Of a stretch of DNA of 64,000 nt, positions 23,747-33,378 are shown piece after piece. Position numbers and translations under genes: made by a program. The notes below the pieces were generated by a model that ran no database searches, had not been told where the DNA came from, and saw only the letters and a program-made list of their open reading frames with translations. Source of the stretch: Parabacteroides sp. AM08-6 (GTDB lineage Bacteria; Bacteroidota; Bacteroidia; Bacteroidales; Tannerellaceae); the NCBI RefSeq assembly GCF_003473295.1, contig NZ_QRMP01000014.1, positions 23,459-87,458 on the forward strand, read 5' to 3'. Positions within the stretch are counted from its first letter, which is position 1; the number at the start of each line of letters is the position of its first letter.

Positions 23747-25774
23747 TTATCCGTTCATAGATGCGAGGAATTCCATATTGTCGAAAGTTTGTTCCATACG
23801 TTTCTTGACAAATTCCATTGCTTCGATGGAGTTCATATCCGACAAGTATTTGCGAAGCACCCACATACGATTCAATGTACTTTCATCCTGCAATAAATCG
23901 TCGCGACGAGTACTGGAAGCCATAATATCCACAGCCGGATAGATACGCTTGTTTGATAATTTGCGGTCGAGCTGCAACTCCATGTTACCAGTGCCTTTGA
24001 ATTCTTCAAAGATAACATCATCCATCTTCGAACCTGTTTCCGTCAAAGCTGTTGCCAAGATAGTCAAGCTACCCCCATTCTCTATATTACGGGCAGCACC
24101 GAAGAAACGTTTAGGTTTCTGTAATGCATTGGCATCCACACCTCCTGAAAGTACTTTCCCGGAAGCTGGTTGTACTGTATTGTATGCGCGTGCCAGACGC
24201 GTGATTGAATCAAGCAGGATTACTACATCGTGGCCACACTCTACCATGCGTTTAGCCTTATTCAATACAATTTCAGCTATTTTCACATGGCGTTCGGCCG
24301 GTTCGTCGAAAGTAGAAGCAATTACTTCAGCATCAACGCTACGAGCCATATCGGTTACTTCTTCAGGGCGTTCATCAATCAACAAAATAATCATGTAAAC
24401 TTCCGGATGATTGGCTGCAATTGCATTAGCGATATCCTTTAGCAACATTGTTTTACCAGTCTTGGGTTGAGCAACAATCAGGCCGCGCTGTCCTTTCCCT
24501 ATCGGTGAGAAGAGATCGACTACACGTACAGATATATTATCGTAAACTTTGGCTGATTTGCGGGCGGTCAACATAAACTTTTCGTCTGGGAAAAGCGGAG
24601 TCAGATGATCAAACGGGACACGGTCGCGTACTTCTTCGGGAGTACGGCCATTGATTTTGTCAACCTTTACCAACGGGAAATATTTTTCGCCTTCTTTCGG
24701 CGGACGGATAGACCCTTCTACTACATCACCCGTCTTCAAACCAAACAGCTTGATTTGCGACTGTGATACATAGATATCATCCGGAGAGGTCAGATAGTTA
24801 TAATCTGACGAACGCAGGAAGCCGTAACCATCAGGCATCATCTCCAACACACCTGTGCCAATCAAAATACCGTCAAATTCATATGGCTTCTCCTGAGGAG
24901 CATTATTGTTTTGATTATTACGTTGATTATTATGGTTGTTCTGTCGATTATTGTTCTGCCGAGCATTATTTTGTTGCGGAGCATTACTCGGTTCATTTTG
25001 TACCTGAACTTTCGATTCCGGCTTTGAGGAAGAGAAGGGGAAAAGTTGGTCGAGCACAGACTTCGTATCCGGATGTCTGAATACAACCCGTTTCGGTTCT
25101 TCTTCTGCCGGAGGGGTTGTCGGTATTTCCGGAGCAATCGGTTCCACCGCGACTTCAGGAAGCTCTTCAAAAGGAAGTTCTGATGTTTCAACCTCAGCAA
25201 CAACCGGTGGAAGCAATGGCTTCTCTACTCTCTTGATTACTTTTTTTATTGGTTTCTCCACCGGAGTCTTTTCCTCCGGAACAACAGTTTCAGTTACAAC
25301 CGGAGCATTCGCGGATACCGGGGCATTTGCAGAAACAGGAACATTTGCCGATACCGGAGCGTCAGTCTTTGTTACGACAACTTCATTTGTGTCAGCAGTC
25401 GGAACAGCAGCGCCTGCAACTTTCTCTTTCTTATCGATACGAGTCCGTCTCTTACGTTCCGGTTGTTCTTTAGGTTCGACTACAGGTTCGCCAGGAACAT
25501 CAGCCGTAGCTATTTTTGTTTTACTTTCGGCTTTTTCAGCTTTTGGGGCTGTAGCTTTCGGTGTTCTCTTTGCCCTGGTCTGCTTTTCCTTTTTTTGTTC
25601 CTTCTCCTTTTCAGCATGAATTCCGGCATACGAAATAGCCTGTTCGTCAAGAATCCGATAAACAAGTTCTTCTTTTTTCAAAGAAGTCACTTTTTTTATA
25701 CCTAACTCTTCCGCTATACTCTGCAATTCAGGAAGGAGTTTTTCATTTAGTTCTAGAATGTTATATTTTTGCAT
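23747..25774 (-). CDS. rho: Transcription termination factor Rho with large disordered insertion
   Basis: The 675-residue protein is much longer than the roughly 420 of E. coli Rho. Residues 1-45 are the Rho N-terminal helix bundle. Residues about 52-297 are low-complexity: Lys/Glu/Ala-rich at first, then VSANAP-type repeats (141-158), then an Asn/Gln-rich stretch (264-294). The RNA-binding cold-shock domain follows (about 300-385), then the ATPase with P-loop AQPKTGKT, Q-loop and the R-loop [11 protein letters not shown]. It is the hexameric RNA helicase that ends transcription. In Bacteroides thetaiotaomicron a similar insertion drives phase separation and gut fitness. The promoter lies about 160 bases upstream. 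Confidence 0.97.
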   Translation of the reverse strand: MQKYNILELNEKLLPELQSIAEELGIKKVTSLKKEELVYRILDEQAISYAGIHAEKEKEQKKEKQTRAKRTPKATAPKAEKAESKTKIATADVPGEPVVEPKEQPERKRRTRIDKKEKVAGAAVPTADTNEVVVTKTDAPVSANVPVSANAPVSANAPVVTETVVPEEKTPVEKPIKKVIKRVEKPLLPPVVAEVETSELPFEELPEVAVEPIAPEIPTTPPAEEEPKRVVFRHPDTKSVLDQLFPFSSSKPESKVQVQNEPSNAPQQNNARQNNNRQNNHNNQRNNQNNNAPQEKPYEFDGILIGTGVLEMMPDGYGFLRSSDYNYLTSPDDIYVSQSQIKLFGLKTGDVVEGSIRPPKEGEKYFPLVKVDKINGRTPEEVRDRVPFDHLTPLFPDEKFMLTARKSAKVYDNISVRVVDLFSPIGKGQRGLIVAQPKTGKTMLLKDIANAIAANHPEVYMIILLIDERPEEVTDMARSVDAEVIASTFDEPAERHVKIAEIVLNKAKRMVECGHDVVILLDSITRLARAYNTVQPASGKVLSGGVDANALQKPKRFFGAARNIENGGSLTILATALTETGSKMDDVIFEEFKGTGNMELQLDRKLSNKRIYPAVDIMASSTRRDDLLQDESTLNRMWVLRKYLSDMNSIEAMEFVKKRMEQTFDNMEFLASMNG

Positions 25775-25936
25775 AATGCGAAGTAAATAAAATAAATGGT
25801 GTAGACACGGCTAAGACTGCACGTGAAAACGCCCTCATTGTATCTTTAAATTTGATAATTAATATTTTTCTTATGAAAACCGGATTGTTCAGCTAATATG
25901 ATTAATTAGTGATACATCAGCGGAGTGAAATCTTTG

Positions 25937-25965
25937 CAAATGTAAGAATATTTTCACACACTCAA
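25937..25965 (-). promoter_or_regulatory. rho promoter, overlapping the tilS end, with long leader
   Basis: The minus strand shows TTG at plus 25963-25965 and TACATTTG at plus 25937-25944, 18 bases apart. The start near 25,930 gives a leader of about 155 bases, long enough for Rho autoregulation as in other bacteria. The -33 box lies within the end of tilS. Confidence 0.6.
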
Positions 25966-27288
25966 TACTTTTGTCGGAAAAAAATTCACAACTAACACGT
26001 TTTTAGTTGCTTTATCAATACAAAAGCGGTTATCCGGACGTTCTCCTACAATCCACAGAATATCATCGCCACTACAAAGTAACCAGATTCGTTCTTTATC
26101 CAAACGGCTAAACTTACGGTCCGAAAAATAATCGCTCAGCTTTTTACGTCCTTTCATGCCAAAAGGGATAAACCAATCTCCTTCTTTCCAAGTCCGCAAT
26201 ATAAGAGGAAATCTTAGCTTATCATAGTCTAAATAGGCTATATTTTTATCTTTCCGAATACAGAAGTCTTCAGTTATAACAACTTTGTCGAAAGATAGTT
26301 CAACAGGTCCTTCCCATTTTTCCTCATCTCCCGACAAGACATATTCGCAAACAGATTCTTTTTCCACGGAAGACAAAAGAAGGCATTTCCTATCCTTCAC
26401 CAACCGATGAGTCGAAGAATAAAAAATTTTACCGGATTCTTTCGAGAGAGCTGAATAAATATCATTTGCAATAACCGGACTGAAATCATAAGGTTTCAGC
26501 AATTCATATAGAATAGTTTCCGGTGAAGGATAACACATCAGAGCTTCGATAGAAATACGATTCCCTGAAAGGACAACTTCTCTCCTGGCTTGTTCCACCA
26601 CATACAAATAAATGTTTTCGGCAGCACTCAGATGATCCGAAGTACGGGCAATAGCCGTTTTGACCGCAGGATTTATCTCTTCCAGCAAAGGAAGTACACG
26701 GAGACGGATAAAGTTACGAGTGTAGTCATCGGAAAGATTTGTACTATCCGTTATATAAGAGATATGCCGGACAGTAAGCCAATCCAAGATTTCATTACGG
26801 CTGACAGATAACAAAGGGCGCACCACATAGCCGTTCTTCGGACGGATTCCGCTTAAACCGCGAATACCGGTCCCGCGTACCAGATTCATCAACAGGGTTT
26901 CAACGCTATCATCCCGATGATGGGCCACAGCAATCGCTTGTGCTCCCAATGCCAAACGCTGTTCTTCGAACCAGTTATAACGCAATTCACGAGCAGCCAT
27001 TTCGATGGAAATATGTCGCTCCGCTGCATATTGTCCGGTATTGAAATCGGCCTTCAGGAACGGAACACCCAAGTCGCAGGCATAATCTGCAGTGAACTGC
27101 TCATCACGCAAGGACTCATCTCCCCGAAGATGGAAATTACAGTGTGCCGCAATACAGGAATAGCCCAACTTCACCAAAATGGTGAGTAAGGCTATTGAAT
27201 CTGCTCCGCCGCTTACTCCGACCAGCACAGGACGGTTTTCCGTAAGCAACTGATATTTTTCTATATATGCACGGACAAGGTCGCGCAT
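25954..27288 (-). CDS. tilS: tRNA(Ile)-lysidine synthase
   Basis: The 444-residue protein has the N-type ATP pyrophosphatase loop GVSGGADSIALL near residues 24-35 and the conserved HCNFHLRGDES, then AHHRDDSVETLLMNLVRGTG. The C-terminal part (about 365-435) fits the TilS C-terminal domain with RTWKEGDWFIPFGMKGRKKLSDYF. It changes the wobble cytidine of the AUA-reading tRNA(Ile) to lysidine, using ATP and lysine. It is essential in nearly all bacteria. The zinc-ribbon gene ends four bases upstream, and the Nif3-family gene precedes that, so the three probably form an operon. Confidence 0.96.
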   Translation of the reverse strand: MRDLVRAYIEKYQLLTENRPVLVGVSGGADSIALLTILVKLGYSCIAAHCNFHLRGDESLRDEQFTADYACDLGVPFLKADFNTGQYAAERHISIEMAARELRYNWFEEQRLALGAQAIAVAHHRDDSVETLLMNLVRGTGIRGLSGIRPKNGYVVRPLLSVSRNEILDWLTVRHISYITDSTNLSDDYTRNFIRLRVLPLLEEINPAVKTAIARTSDHLSAAENIYLYVVEQARREVVLSGNRISIEALMCYPSPETILYELLKPYDFSPVIANDIYSALSKESGKIFYSSTHRLVKDRKCLLLSSVEKESVCEYVLSGDEEKWEGPVELSFDKVVITEDFCIRKDKNIAYLDYDKLRFPLILRTWKEGDWFIPFGMKGRKKLSDYFSDRKFSRLDKERIWLLCSGDDILWIVGERPDNRFCIDKATKNVLVVNFFPTKVLSV

Positions 27289-27292
27289 ACAT

Positions 27293-28057
27293 TTATTCTT
27301 CTACACCTGCCAGTTCAGGGTCTATCATGATACGACCACAATACTCGCAAACGATAACTTTCTTACGCATCTTAATATCCATCTGCTTCTGAGGTGGAAT
27401 TTTATTGAAACAACCACCGCAGGCACCACGCTGTACATAAACTACAGCCAAACCATTACGCGCACCTTTACGGATACGTTTGAAAGCTGTCAACAGACGC
27501 GGTTCGATATTCGCTTCCAGTTTTTTTGCTTTTTCGCGCAATTTTTCTTCATCCTGCTTGGTTTCAGAAATAATCTGTTCCAATTCTCCCTGCTTCTGAA
27601 CCAGGTCAGCCTTACGTCCGTCCAGACGTTCAGTCAATTCTGCAATCTCATCTTTCTTCTGATTGACAGCTTCGCCGAACTCACGTATTTTCTTCTCTGA
27701 AAATTCGATTTCCAATCCCTGGAATTCGATTTCTTTGGAAAGGTTGTCAAATTCACGGTTGTTGCGGACATTATCCAGCTGGGTCTTATATTTTTCAATC
27801 AACCGGGTAGATTCCGTAATTCTGTGTTTCTGTTCCACGACAGCGTTTTCAAAATCCACAATCTCCGACTGATAGTTCTGGAGACGTGTTTCCAGACCGG
27901 CAATTTCATCTTCAAGGTCTTGTACTTCCAAAGGAAGTTCGCCGCGAAGCGTCTTGATTTTATCAATTTCGGTCATCATCGTCTGAAGCTGATACAGTGT
28001 CGAGAGCTTTTCTTCAACCGTAATCTCTTTTTCAGCTGATTGTTTATCTGTAGCCAT
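27293..28057 (-). CDS. Coiled-coil zinc-ribbon protein (COG1579)
   Basis: The 254-residue protein has a long helical hairpin (about 15-190) with heptad pattern, rich in Glu, Lys and Gln, and a C-terminal zinc ribbon with two CxxC pairs: CGGCFNK and CEYCGRIM. This is the COG1579 layout, which often neighbours Nif3-family genes, as it does here with a one-base gap. Family members are thought to bind nucleic acid, but no activity is established. Position within a Nif3 - zinc ribbon - tilS operon is conserved in many Bacteroidota. Confidence 0.88.
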   Translation of the reverse strand: MATDKQSAEKEITVEEKLSTLYQLQTMMTEIDKIKTLRGELPLEVQDLEDEIAGLETRLQNYQSEIVDFENAVVEQKHRITESTRLIEKYKTQLDNVRNNREFDNLSKEIEFQGLEIEFSEKKIREFGEAVNQKKDEIAELTERLDGRKADLVQKQGELEQIISETKQDEEKLREKAKKLEANIEPRLLTAFKRIRKGARNGLAVVYVQRGACGGCFNKIPPQKQMDIKMRKKVIVCEYCGRIMIDPELAGVEE

Positions 28058-28058
28058 T

Positions 28059-29156
28059 CTATAAATATTTTACGGGGTTTGAATTAACATTCGAAAAATG
28101 TACGGCAAAGGTAGGGAATTTTTTCGATATTATGTTATAAAATATATCTTTTGTACAGACTTCACTTTCGTAATGTCCGATAACAGCGAGCAAAATGCGG
28201 TCTTCCACATCATAGAAATCATTGTAACGGGCCTCTCCGGTAATGAAAACATCTGCGCCATAATTAATTGCATCCTTGATGAGAAAAGCGCCACTACCTC
28301 CACATATAGCAACTTCGCGTATCTGTTTGCCGGTCAGAGGTGAATGTTTGACACAGCCAACTTGGAAAAGCCCCTTGATGCGTTGTAAGAAAGTCAGTTC
28401 ATCTTCGCCTTCAGGTAATTCTCCGACCACACCAGAACCAGCTTGTTCCCAAGTGTTATCAAGCGGATAAAAATCGAATACCGGCTCTTCGTAAGGATGC
28501 ACGGAAAGAAGGGCACGAGTGACAGTTGCTTTTTTAAAAGCCAGCAGAATTGTTTCGATACGCGTTTCGTTTTCAAAATGCAGTTCGCCAATCTCACCAC
28601 AGAATGGATGGCAACTTTCATTTGCACGGAAAGTACCCTCTCCTTGCAGGTTGAAACTACATGAATCATAATTTCCAATCGAACCCGCACCCGCGTTAAA
28701 CAAGGTGTTGCGCATCAGTTCGGAGTATGCTTCGGGAACAAAAGTGACAAGTTTCAGCAGAGTCCCTTTCTGTGGACTCAGGATACGGACATTTTGCAAA
28801 CCGATAAGTTCAGCCAAACGGTAATTAACACCACCCGCTGCATTATCGAGGTTAGTATGAGCGGCATAAACAACTAAGTCATATTTACACGCTTTCATCA
28901 TACAACGTTCGATATAAGTGGAGCCTGTCAACGATTTAAATGATTTGAAAGCTAAAGGATGATGAGAGATAATCAGATTACACTCCCGTTCGATAGCCTC
29001 GTCTATCACCTCTTCAGTTACATCCAGGCAAAGCAGTACACCGGTCGCATACTGGTTCACATTCCCCACCTGTACACCGGCATTATCGAAACTCTCTTGC
29101 AATGGCAGGGGAGCATATTGTTCGATTTCTTTCAGTATTTCTTTAATTTTTAGCAT
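28059..29156 (-). CDS. Nif3-like dinuclear metal-centre protein (YbgI family)
   Basis: From the Met at 29156 the protein is 365 residues. It begins KIKEILKEIEQYAPLPLQESFDNAGVQVG and contains ISHHPLAFKSFKSLTG and YAAHTNLDNAAGGVN, whose histidines, aspartate and later glutamate bind two metals. Near the middle (about 130-235) is the inserted PII-like domain of long Nif3 proteins. They form hexameric rings. GTP cyclohydrolase-like or hydrolytic activity has been proposed, but the true reaction is uncertain. The zinc-ribbon gene follows by one base. A longer start at 29183 adds nine residues without family support. Confidence 0.9.
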   Translation of the reverse strand: MLKIKEILKEIEQYAPLPLQESFDNAGVQVGNVNQYATGVLLCLDVTEEVIDEAIERECNLIISHHPLAFKSFKSLTGSTYIERCMMKACKYDLVVYAAHTNLDNAAGGVNYRLAELIGLQNVRILSPQKGTLLKLVTFVPEAYSELMRNTLFNAGAGSIGNYDSCSFNLQGEGTFRANESCHPFCGEIGELHFENETRIETILLAFKKATVTRALLSVHPYEEPVFDFYPLDNTWEQAGSGVVGELPEGEDELTFLQRIKGLFQVGCVKHSPLTGKQIREVAICGGSGAFLIKDAINYGADVFITGEARYNDFYDVEDRILLAVIGHYESEVCTKDIFYNIISKKFPTFAVHFSNVNSNPVKYL

Positions 29157-29268
29157 CTCATCATCTATCCCAAAAAGAACCAAGGTCTTAACATTTCAAA
29201 ACATAGGTGTTTTTTAAATGCAAAACATATATGCTTTGAAATGGACCCTTGTTTATATTGTTTTCGAA

Positions 29269-31026
29269 TTATTCCTTTACGTTTACTACAATATTCAGTT
29301 CTTCCAACTGAGAATCGTCAATCGGCGTCGGTGCATCCAGCATCACATCGCGTCCGGAATTATTTTTCGGGAAGGCAATACAGTCGCGGATGGAATCCAA
29401 GCCTGCAAAGAGCGATACCCAACGGTCAAGGCCATAAGCCAAACCCCCATGTGGAGGTGCTCCATATTTGAAAGCATTCATCAGGAAGCCGAAACGCGCT
29501 TCAGCCTGTTCGTCGGTAAATCCCAACAATTGGAACATTTTATTCTGCAACTTGCTGTCATGGATACGGATAGAGCCGCCACCCACTTCAACGCCATTAA
29601 TGACCATATCGTATGCATTAGCACGTACAGCTCCCGGATCAGTATCCAGCAACGGAATATCTTCCGGCTTCGGAGAAGTGAACGGGTGATGCATGGCATA
29701 GAAACGATTGTCTTCCTCGCTCCACTCAAATAAAGGGAAATCGACAACCCAAAGACAAGCGAACTTATTCTTGTCGCGCAAGCCCAGCTGGCTTCCCATC
29801 TCCAAACGGAGTTCGCAAAGTTGTTTGCGTACCTTCATCGCGTTATCACCGGAAAGTATCAGGATAAGGTCACCCGGTTTAGCTCCGAAAGCTTCCTTCA
29901 TCTGTTGCAATACTTCCTGTGTATAGAATTTGTCAACGCTTGATTTCACATTTCCATCGGCTTCCACACGGGCATACACCATTCCTTTGGCACCCACCTG
30001 CGGACGTTTCACAAATTCTGTCAAAGCATCCAGTTGCTTACGGGTGTAACTTGCTGCCCCTTCGGCACAGATACCTCCGATATAAGCAGCATTATCGAAT
30101 ACGGAAAAACCGTGTCCTTGCATAATACCCATCAATTCGACAAACTGCATACCAAAACGCAGGTCCGGTTTATCACTACCGTATAGTTTCATCGCATCAT
30201 ACCAACTCATGCGCAGGAACGGTTCTTTTATATCAATGCCTCGAATGACCTTAAACAAATGTTTGGCCATTCCTTCAAAGATATTCAGTACATCTTCCTG
30301 CTCAACGAAGCTCATCTCACAGTCTATTTGTGTAAATTCAGGCTGACGGTCCGCACGCAAGTCTTCGTCACGGAAACACTTTACAATCTGAAAATAGCGG
30401 TCGAAACCAGATACCATCAACAACTGTTTCAAAGTCTGCGGAGACTGCGGAAGCGCGTAAAACTGCCCGGGATTCATACGGGAAGGAACCACAAAGTCGC
30501 GGGCACCTTCGGGTGTAGAGTTCACCAATACAGGCGTTTCCACTTCCAGAAAACCTTGCTTGTCGAGGTAATTACGCACTTCGAAAGCCATCTTATGACG
30601 AAGTTCGAGGTTTTTGCGAACAGCATTACGGCGCAGGTCCAGATAACGGTATTTCATACGCAGGTCGTCCCCCCCATCCGTTTCATCTTCGATAGTGAAA
30701 GGAGGAGTGACTGCCGCATTCAGTATATTCAGTTCCGAAACGATAATTTCGATTTCTCCCGTAGGCAGATTTGGGTTTTTACTGGAACGTTCACGAACAG
30801 TTCCGGTTATCTGGATGACATATTCACGTCCCAGATGATTTGCTTTTTCGCAAAGTGCGGCATCAACTTCCTGATTAAATACCAACTGAGTAATGCCATA
30901 CCGATCACGGATATCCACAAACGTCATTCCCCCCATCTTACGGGTTTTCTGTACCCATCCGGCCAACTTTATCACCAGCCCTTCATCAGCCAGGCGTAAG
31001 TCGCCACAAGTTCTTGTTCTGTACAT
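29269..31026 (-). CDS. aspS: Aspartyl-tRNA synthetase
   Basis: The 585-residue enzyme begins [15 protein letters not shown], the usual start of bacterial AspRS, with an OB-fold anticodon domain (about 1-105), a class II core and the bacterial GAD insertion (about 285-410). Motif 2 appears as [24 protein letters not shown] and motif 3 as GLAYGLDRW. It charges tRNA(Asp) with aspartate. A -7 box lies at 31064-31071. The presence of the GAD insertion is normal for bacteria. Confidence 0.97.
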   Translation of the reverse strand: MYRTRTCGDLRLADEGLVIKLAGWVQKTRKMGGMTFVDIRDRYGITQLVFNQEVDAALCEKANHLGREYVIQITGTVRERSSKNPNLPTGEIEIIVSELNILNAAVTPPFTIEDETDGGDDLRMKYRYLDLRRNAVRKNLELRHKMAFEVRNYLDKQGFLEVETPVLVNSTPEGARDFVVPSRMNPGQFYALPQSPQTLKQLLMVSGFDRYFQIVKCFRDEDLRADRQPEFTQIDCEMSFVEQEDVLNIFEGMAKHLFKVIRGIDIKEPFLRMSWYDAMKLYGSDKPDLRFGMQFVELMGIMQGHGFSVFDNAAYIGGICAEGAASYTRKQLDALTEFVKRPQVGAKGMVYARVEADGNVKSSVDKFYTQEVLQQMKEAFGAKPGDLILILSGDNAMKVRKQLCELRLEMGSQLGLRDKNKFACLWVVDFPLFEWSEEDNRFYAMHHPFTSPKPEDIPLLDTDPGAVRANAYDMVINGVEVGGGSIRIHDSKLQNKMFQLLGFTDEQAEARFGFLMNAFKYGAPPHGGLAYGLDRWVSLFAGLDSIRDCIAFPKNNSGRDVMLDAPTPIDDSQLEELNIVVNVKE

Positions 31027-31063
31027 ATAATTTTATTTTATCTATTTATACAAATCATGGCTG

Positions 31064-31071
31064 CAAAGATA
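31064..31071 (-). promoter_or_regulatory. -7 box of aspS
   Basis: The minus strand reads TATCTTTG (perfect TAnnTTTG) about 40 bases before the start codon. A TTTG at plus 31095-31098 is 23 bases away, slightly too far. Confidence 0.55.
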
Positions 31072-31110
31072 GTAATAATCTCCATTGGTCACTGCAAAGT
31101 CTTTTTGTAT

Positions 31111-33354
31111 TTAATGCGTATCTTTCAATATAAAGCGAAGTGTTCCGGCATTCACCAAGTCCTTTTGAGAAATAGTATAGCCTTTCAGCTTTTTGCCATC
31201 AGCCGTGATTTCTTTGATGTAAATATCTTGAGGAGTTTGATGTTGTGACTCAATTACCAGTTCGCCCTTCGGATAGAATTTCTTATCCAACAAGATAGTT
31301 ACCTTATTGAAGGTAGGCGAAGTAAGTACATAATCCAAATCACCTGGACAAGCAGGATAGAAACCCATCATCGAGAAAATAGCCCAAGTAGACATCGTCC
31401 CGGTATCGTCATTACCGGGCAGACCGTTCGGAGCATTATGATAATATTTGGACAACAGTTCACGAACCAGCTTCTGCGTACGCCAAGCTTCGCCTTTGAA
31501 ATAACTGAAGAGGTAAGGATAGGCAATATCCGGTTCATTCGCCATATCGTAATAACCTTTATCAAAAACCATTTGAAGCTTATCCACAAACGGCTTCTGA
31601 CCACCCATTAACTTAGCCAATCCATTGATATCGTGGGGAACATAGAATGTGTAATTCCAAGCATTCCCTTCATGGAAACCAGGACTGGGTTCAAAGTTTT
31701 CCCCTTGCTTCGGGTCGAAAGGCGAATAGAAGGTCCCATCGGGAAGAATGGGGCGCAACGTCCCAAACTCCTTGCTGTAATAATGTTTGTAGCCCATTGC
31801 ACGTTCGCGGAAGAGTTTGGCATCTTCTTTCTTCCCCAACGCATCCGCCAAGAGAGACAGATTCCAGTCGGCTATATAATATTCGAGAGCATGCGAAACA
31901 GAATTGTCATATTGTTCGCGCAGGGGAACATAACCTTTACTCATATAGTCATTATTATCGGGACGGAGCAAATTGAATTCCCCTGGAGTGGTAGCCCCTT
32001 TCCGCATAGCTTCATAGGCCGTCTCGACATCATAATCACGCAAGCCACGCCTGTAGGCATCCACGATATACGGGATAGATGGGTCGCCTTCCATAGTCAA
32101 AGTTTCTCGTCCGTACAGCTCCCATTTGGGCAACCAACCGCTTTCTTTATACATATCTATCATGGTACGAATGATATCAAGCTGTTTTTCAGGATAAAGC
32201 AGGGTCATAAGTGTACTAACATTACGATAAGTATCCCATAAGGAAAATACGGTGTAGCGGTTACCGGTCGTATGGCCCACTTTCAGGCTTTCCATCATCG
32301 GATACTCACCATTTACATCCTGAATAATATTCGGATGTATCAACAGATGATACATCGCCGTATAAAAGATAGTCTTATCGTCTTGAGTTCCACCTTCCAC
32401 TCTCACGCGGGAAAGGTCGTTGTTCCACATGGCAGAAGCAGCTGCACGCACTTTGTCAAAATTGAAGTCCGGCTGTTCCGTATTCATATTCAGACGGGCA
32501 TTTTCAATGCTGACGAAAGAGACACCCATTTTGACCTCTATGACTTCATTTTCGTCCGTATCGTAAGTGAACCAAACACCGATATCATCCCCGCTCATTT
32601 CTCGGGTATATTTAGTATAAAGTTTATACTTACCGGAATAGATATCCCAATCGGCTTCCGGACCTTTCATTTCACGCTGTTTCTTCCAGTAACCTATCTG
32701 TTTCGGGGCTTTACTTACCTTCATCACAAAATAGATTGGGAAAACGGCTTGCGGATTATAACAGAAAGTACCCAGCAGTTTACTACCTTCTATTTCCGTG
32801 TCACTCACCATACGGACGGTCGCACCGGTTTCATTTGTCAACCCTTCACCTAAATTCAGCAGGATATTCCCCTCTCCTTTCGGAAAAGTAAAACGGATAA
32901 GACCTGTTCGCATACTAGCCGTAGCTTCAGTCTTGATAGCATACTTTGTCAGTATATTACTGTAATAACCTGGATGGGCGACTTCATCTCTATATTCACT
33001 TCCATATTCTTTATAATCAACAATCAATGGTCCGGTTGTAGGCATCAGTAAAAGACTGCCGAGGTCAGGACAACCAACCCCACTCAGATTGACATGGGCA
33101 TAGCCGGTAAAGAAATGATTATCCGCCGAATAAGGCGTAGACCACCACTGGCTGTCTTTATCAAACTTATTACTTTTCGAACCCATTACGTTAAAAGGAG
33201 TCACACTCATCATCCCCTGCGGACAAATGGCACCCGGGTTTGTCGTACCATAATTACTAGTTCCTATAAACGGATTCACATACTCTACCGGCTGTTGCGC
33301 CAATGCCGTTATCGCGCCACAACAGAGCAGGATAGTTATTAATTGCTTCTTCAT
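31111..33354 (-). CDS. Secreted GH92 alpha-mannosidase
   Basis: The 747-residue protein has a signal peptide (KKQLITILLCCGAITALAQ). It opens with VEYVNPFIGTSNYGTTNPGA, the N-terminal mark of GH92, and carries the catalytic-domain segments ITMEGDPSIPYIVDAYRRG, GNAWNYTFYVPHDI and GLPGNDDTGTMSTWAIFSMMGFYPACPG. GH92 enzymes are calcium-dependent exo-alpha-mannosidases, mostly acting on alpha-1,2, -1,3 or -1,4 linkages of N-glycans. The protein should be periplasmic. The gene lies 24 bases after the GH20 gene in the same direction, so the two may jointly trim host glycans. The linkage specificity cannot be read from sequence. Confidence 0.94.
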   Translation of the reverse strand: MKKQLITILLCCGAITALAQQPVEYVNPFIGTSNYGTTNPGAICPQGMMSVTPFNVMGSKSNKFDKDSQWWSTPYSADNHFFTGYAHVNLSGVGCPDLGSLLLMPTTGPLIVDYKEYGSEYRDEVAHPGYYSNILTKYAIKTEATASMRTGLIRFTFPKGEGNILLNLGEGLTNETGATVRMVSDTEIEGSKLLGTFCYNPQAVFPIYFVMKVSKAPKQIGYWKKQREMKGPEADWDIYSGKYKLYTKYTREMSGDDIGVWFTYDTDENEVIEVKMGVSFVSIENARLNMNTEQPDFNFDKVRAAASAMWNNDLSRVRVEGGTQDDKTIFYTAMYHLLIHPNIIQDVNGEYPMMESLKVGHTTGNRYTVFSLWDTYRNVSTLMTLLYPEKQLDIIRTMIDMYKESGWLPKWELYGRETLTMEGDPSIPYIVDAYRRGLRDYDVETAYEAMRKGATTPGEFNLLRPDNNDYMSKGYVPLREQYDNSVSHALEYYIADWNLSLLADALGKKEDAKLFRERAMGYKHYYSKEFGTLRPILPDGTFYSPFDPKQGENFEPSPGFHEGNAWNYTFYVPHDINGLAKLMGGQKPFVDKLQMVFDKGYYDMANEPDIAYPYLFSYFKGEAWRTQKLVRELLSKYYHNAPNGLPGNDDTGTMSTWAIFSMMGFYPACPGDLDYVLTSPTFNKVTILLDKKFYPKGELVIESQHQTPQDIYIKEITADGKKLKGYTISQKDLVNAGTLRFILKDTH

Positions 33355-33378
33355 CTGACGATTATTTTGTTGTTTTAC

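Noticed and set aside
264..30000. CRISPR arrays or toxin-antitoxin pairs in the accessory part
   Set aside because: No regularly spaced repeat-spacer pattern was seen. The 22-base array at 13,246-13,320 has spacers far too short for CRISPR, and no adjacent small gene pair has toxin or antitoxin features.
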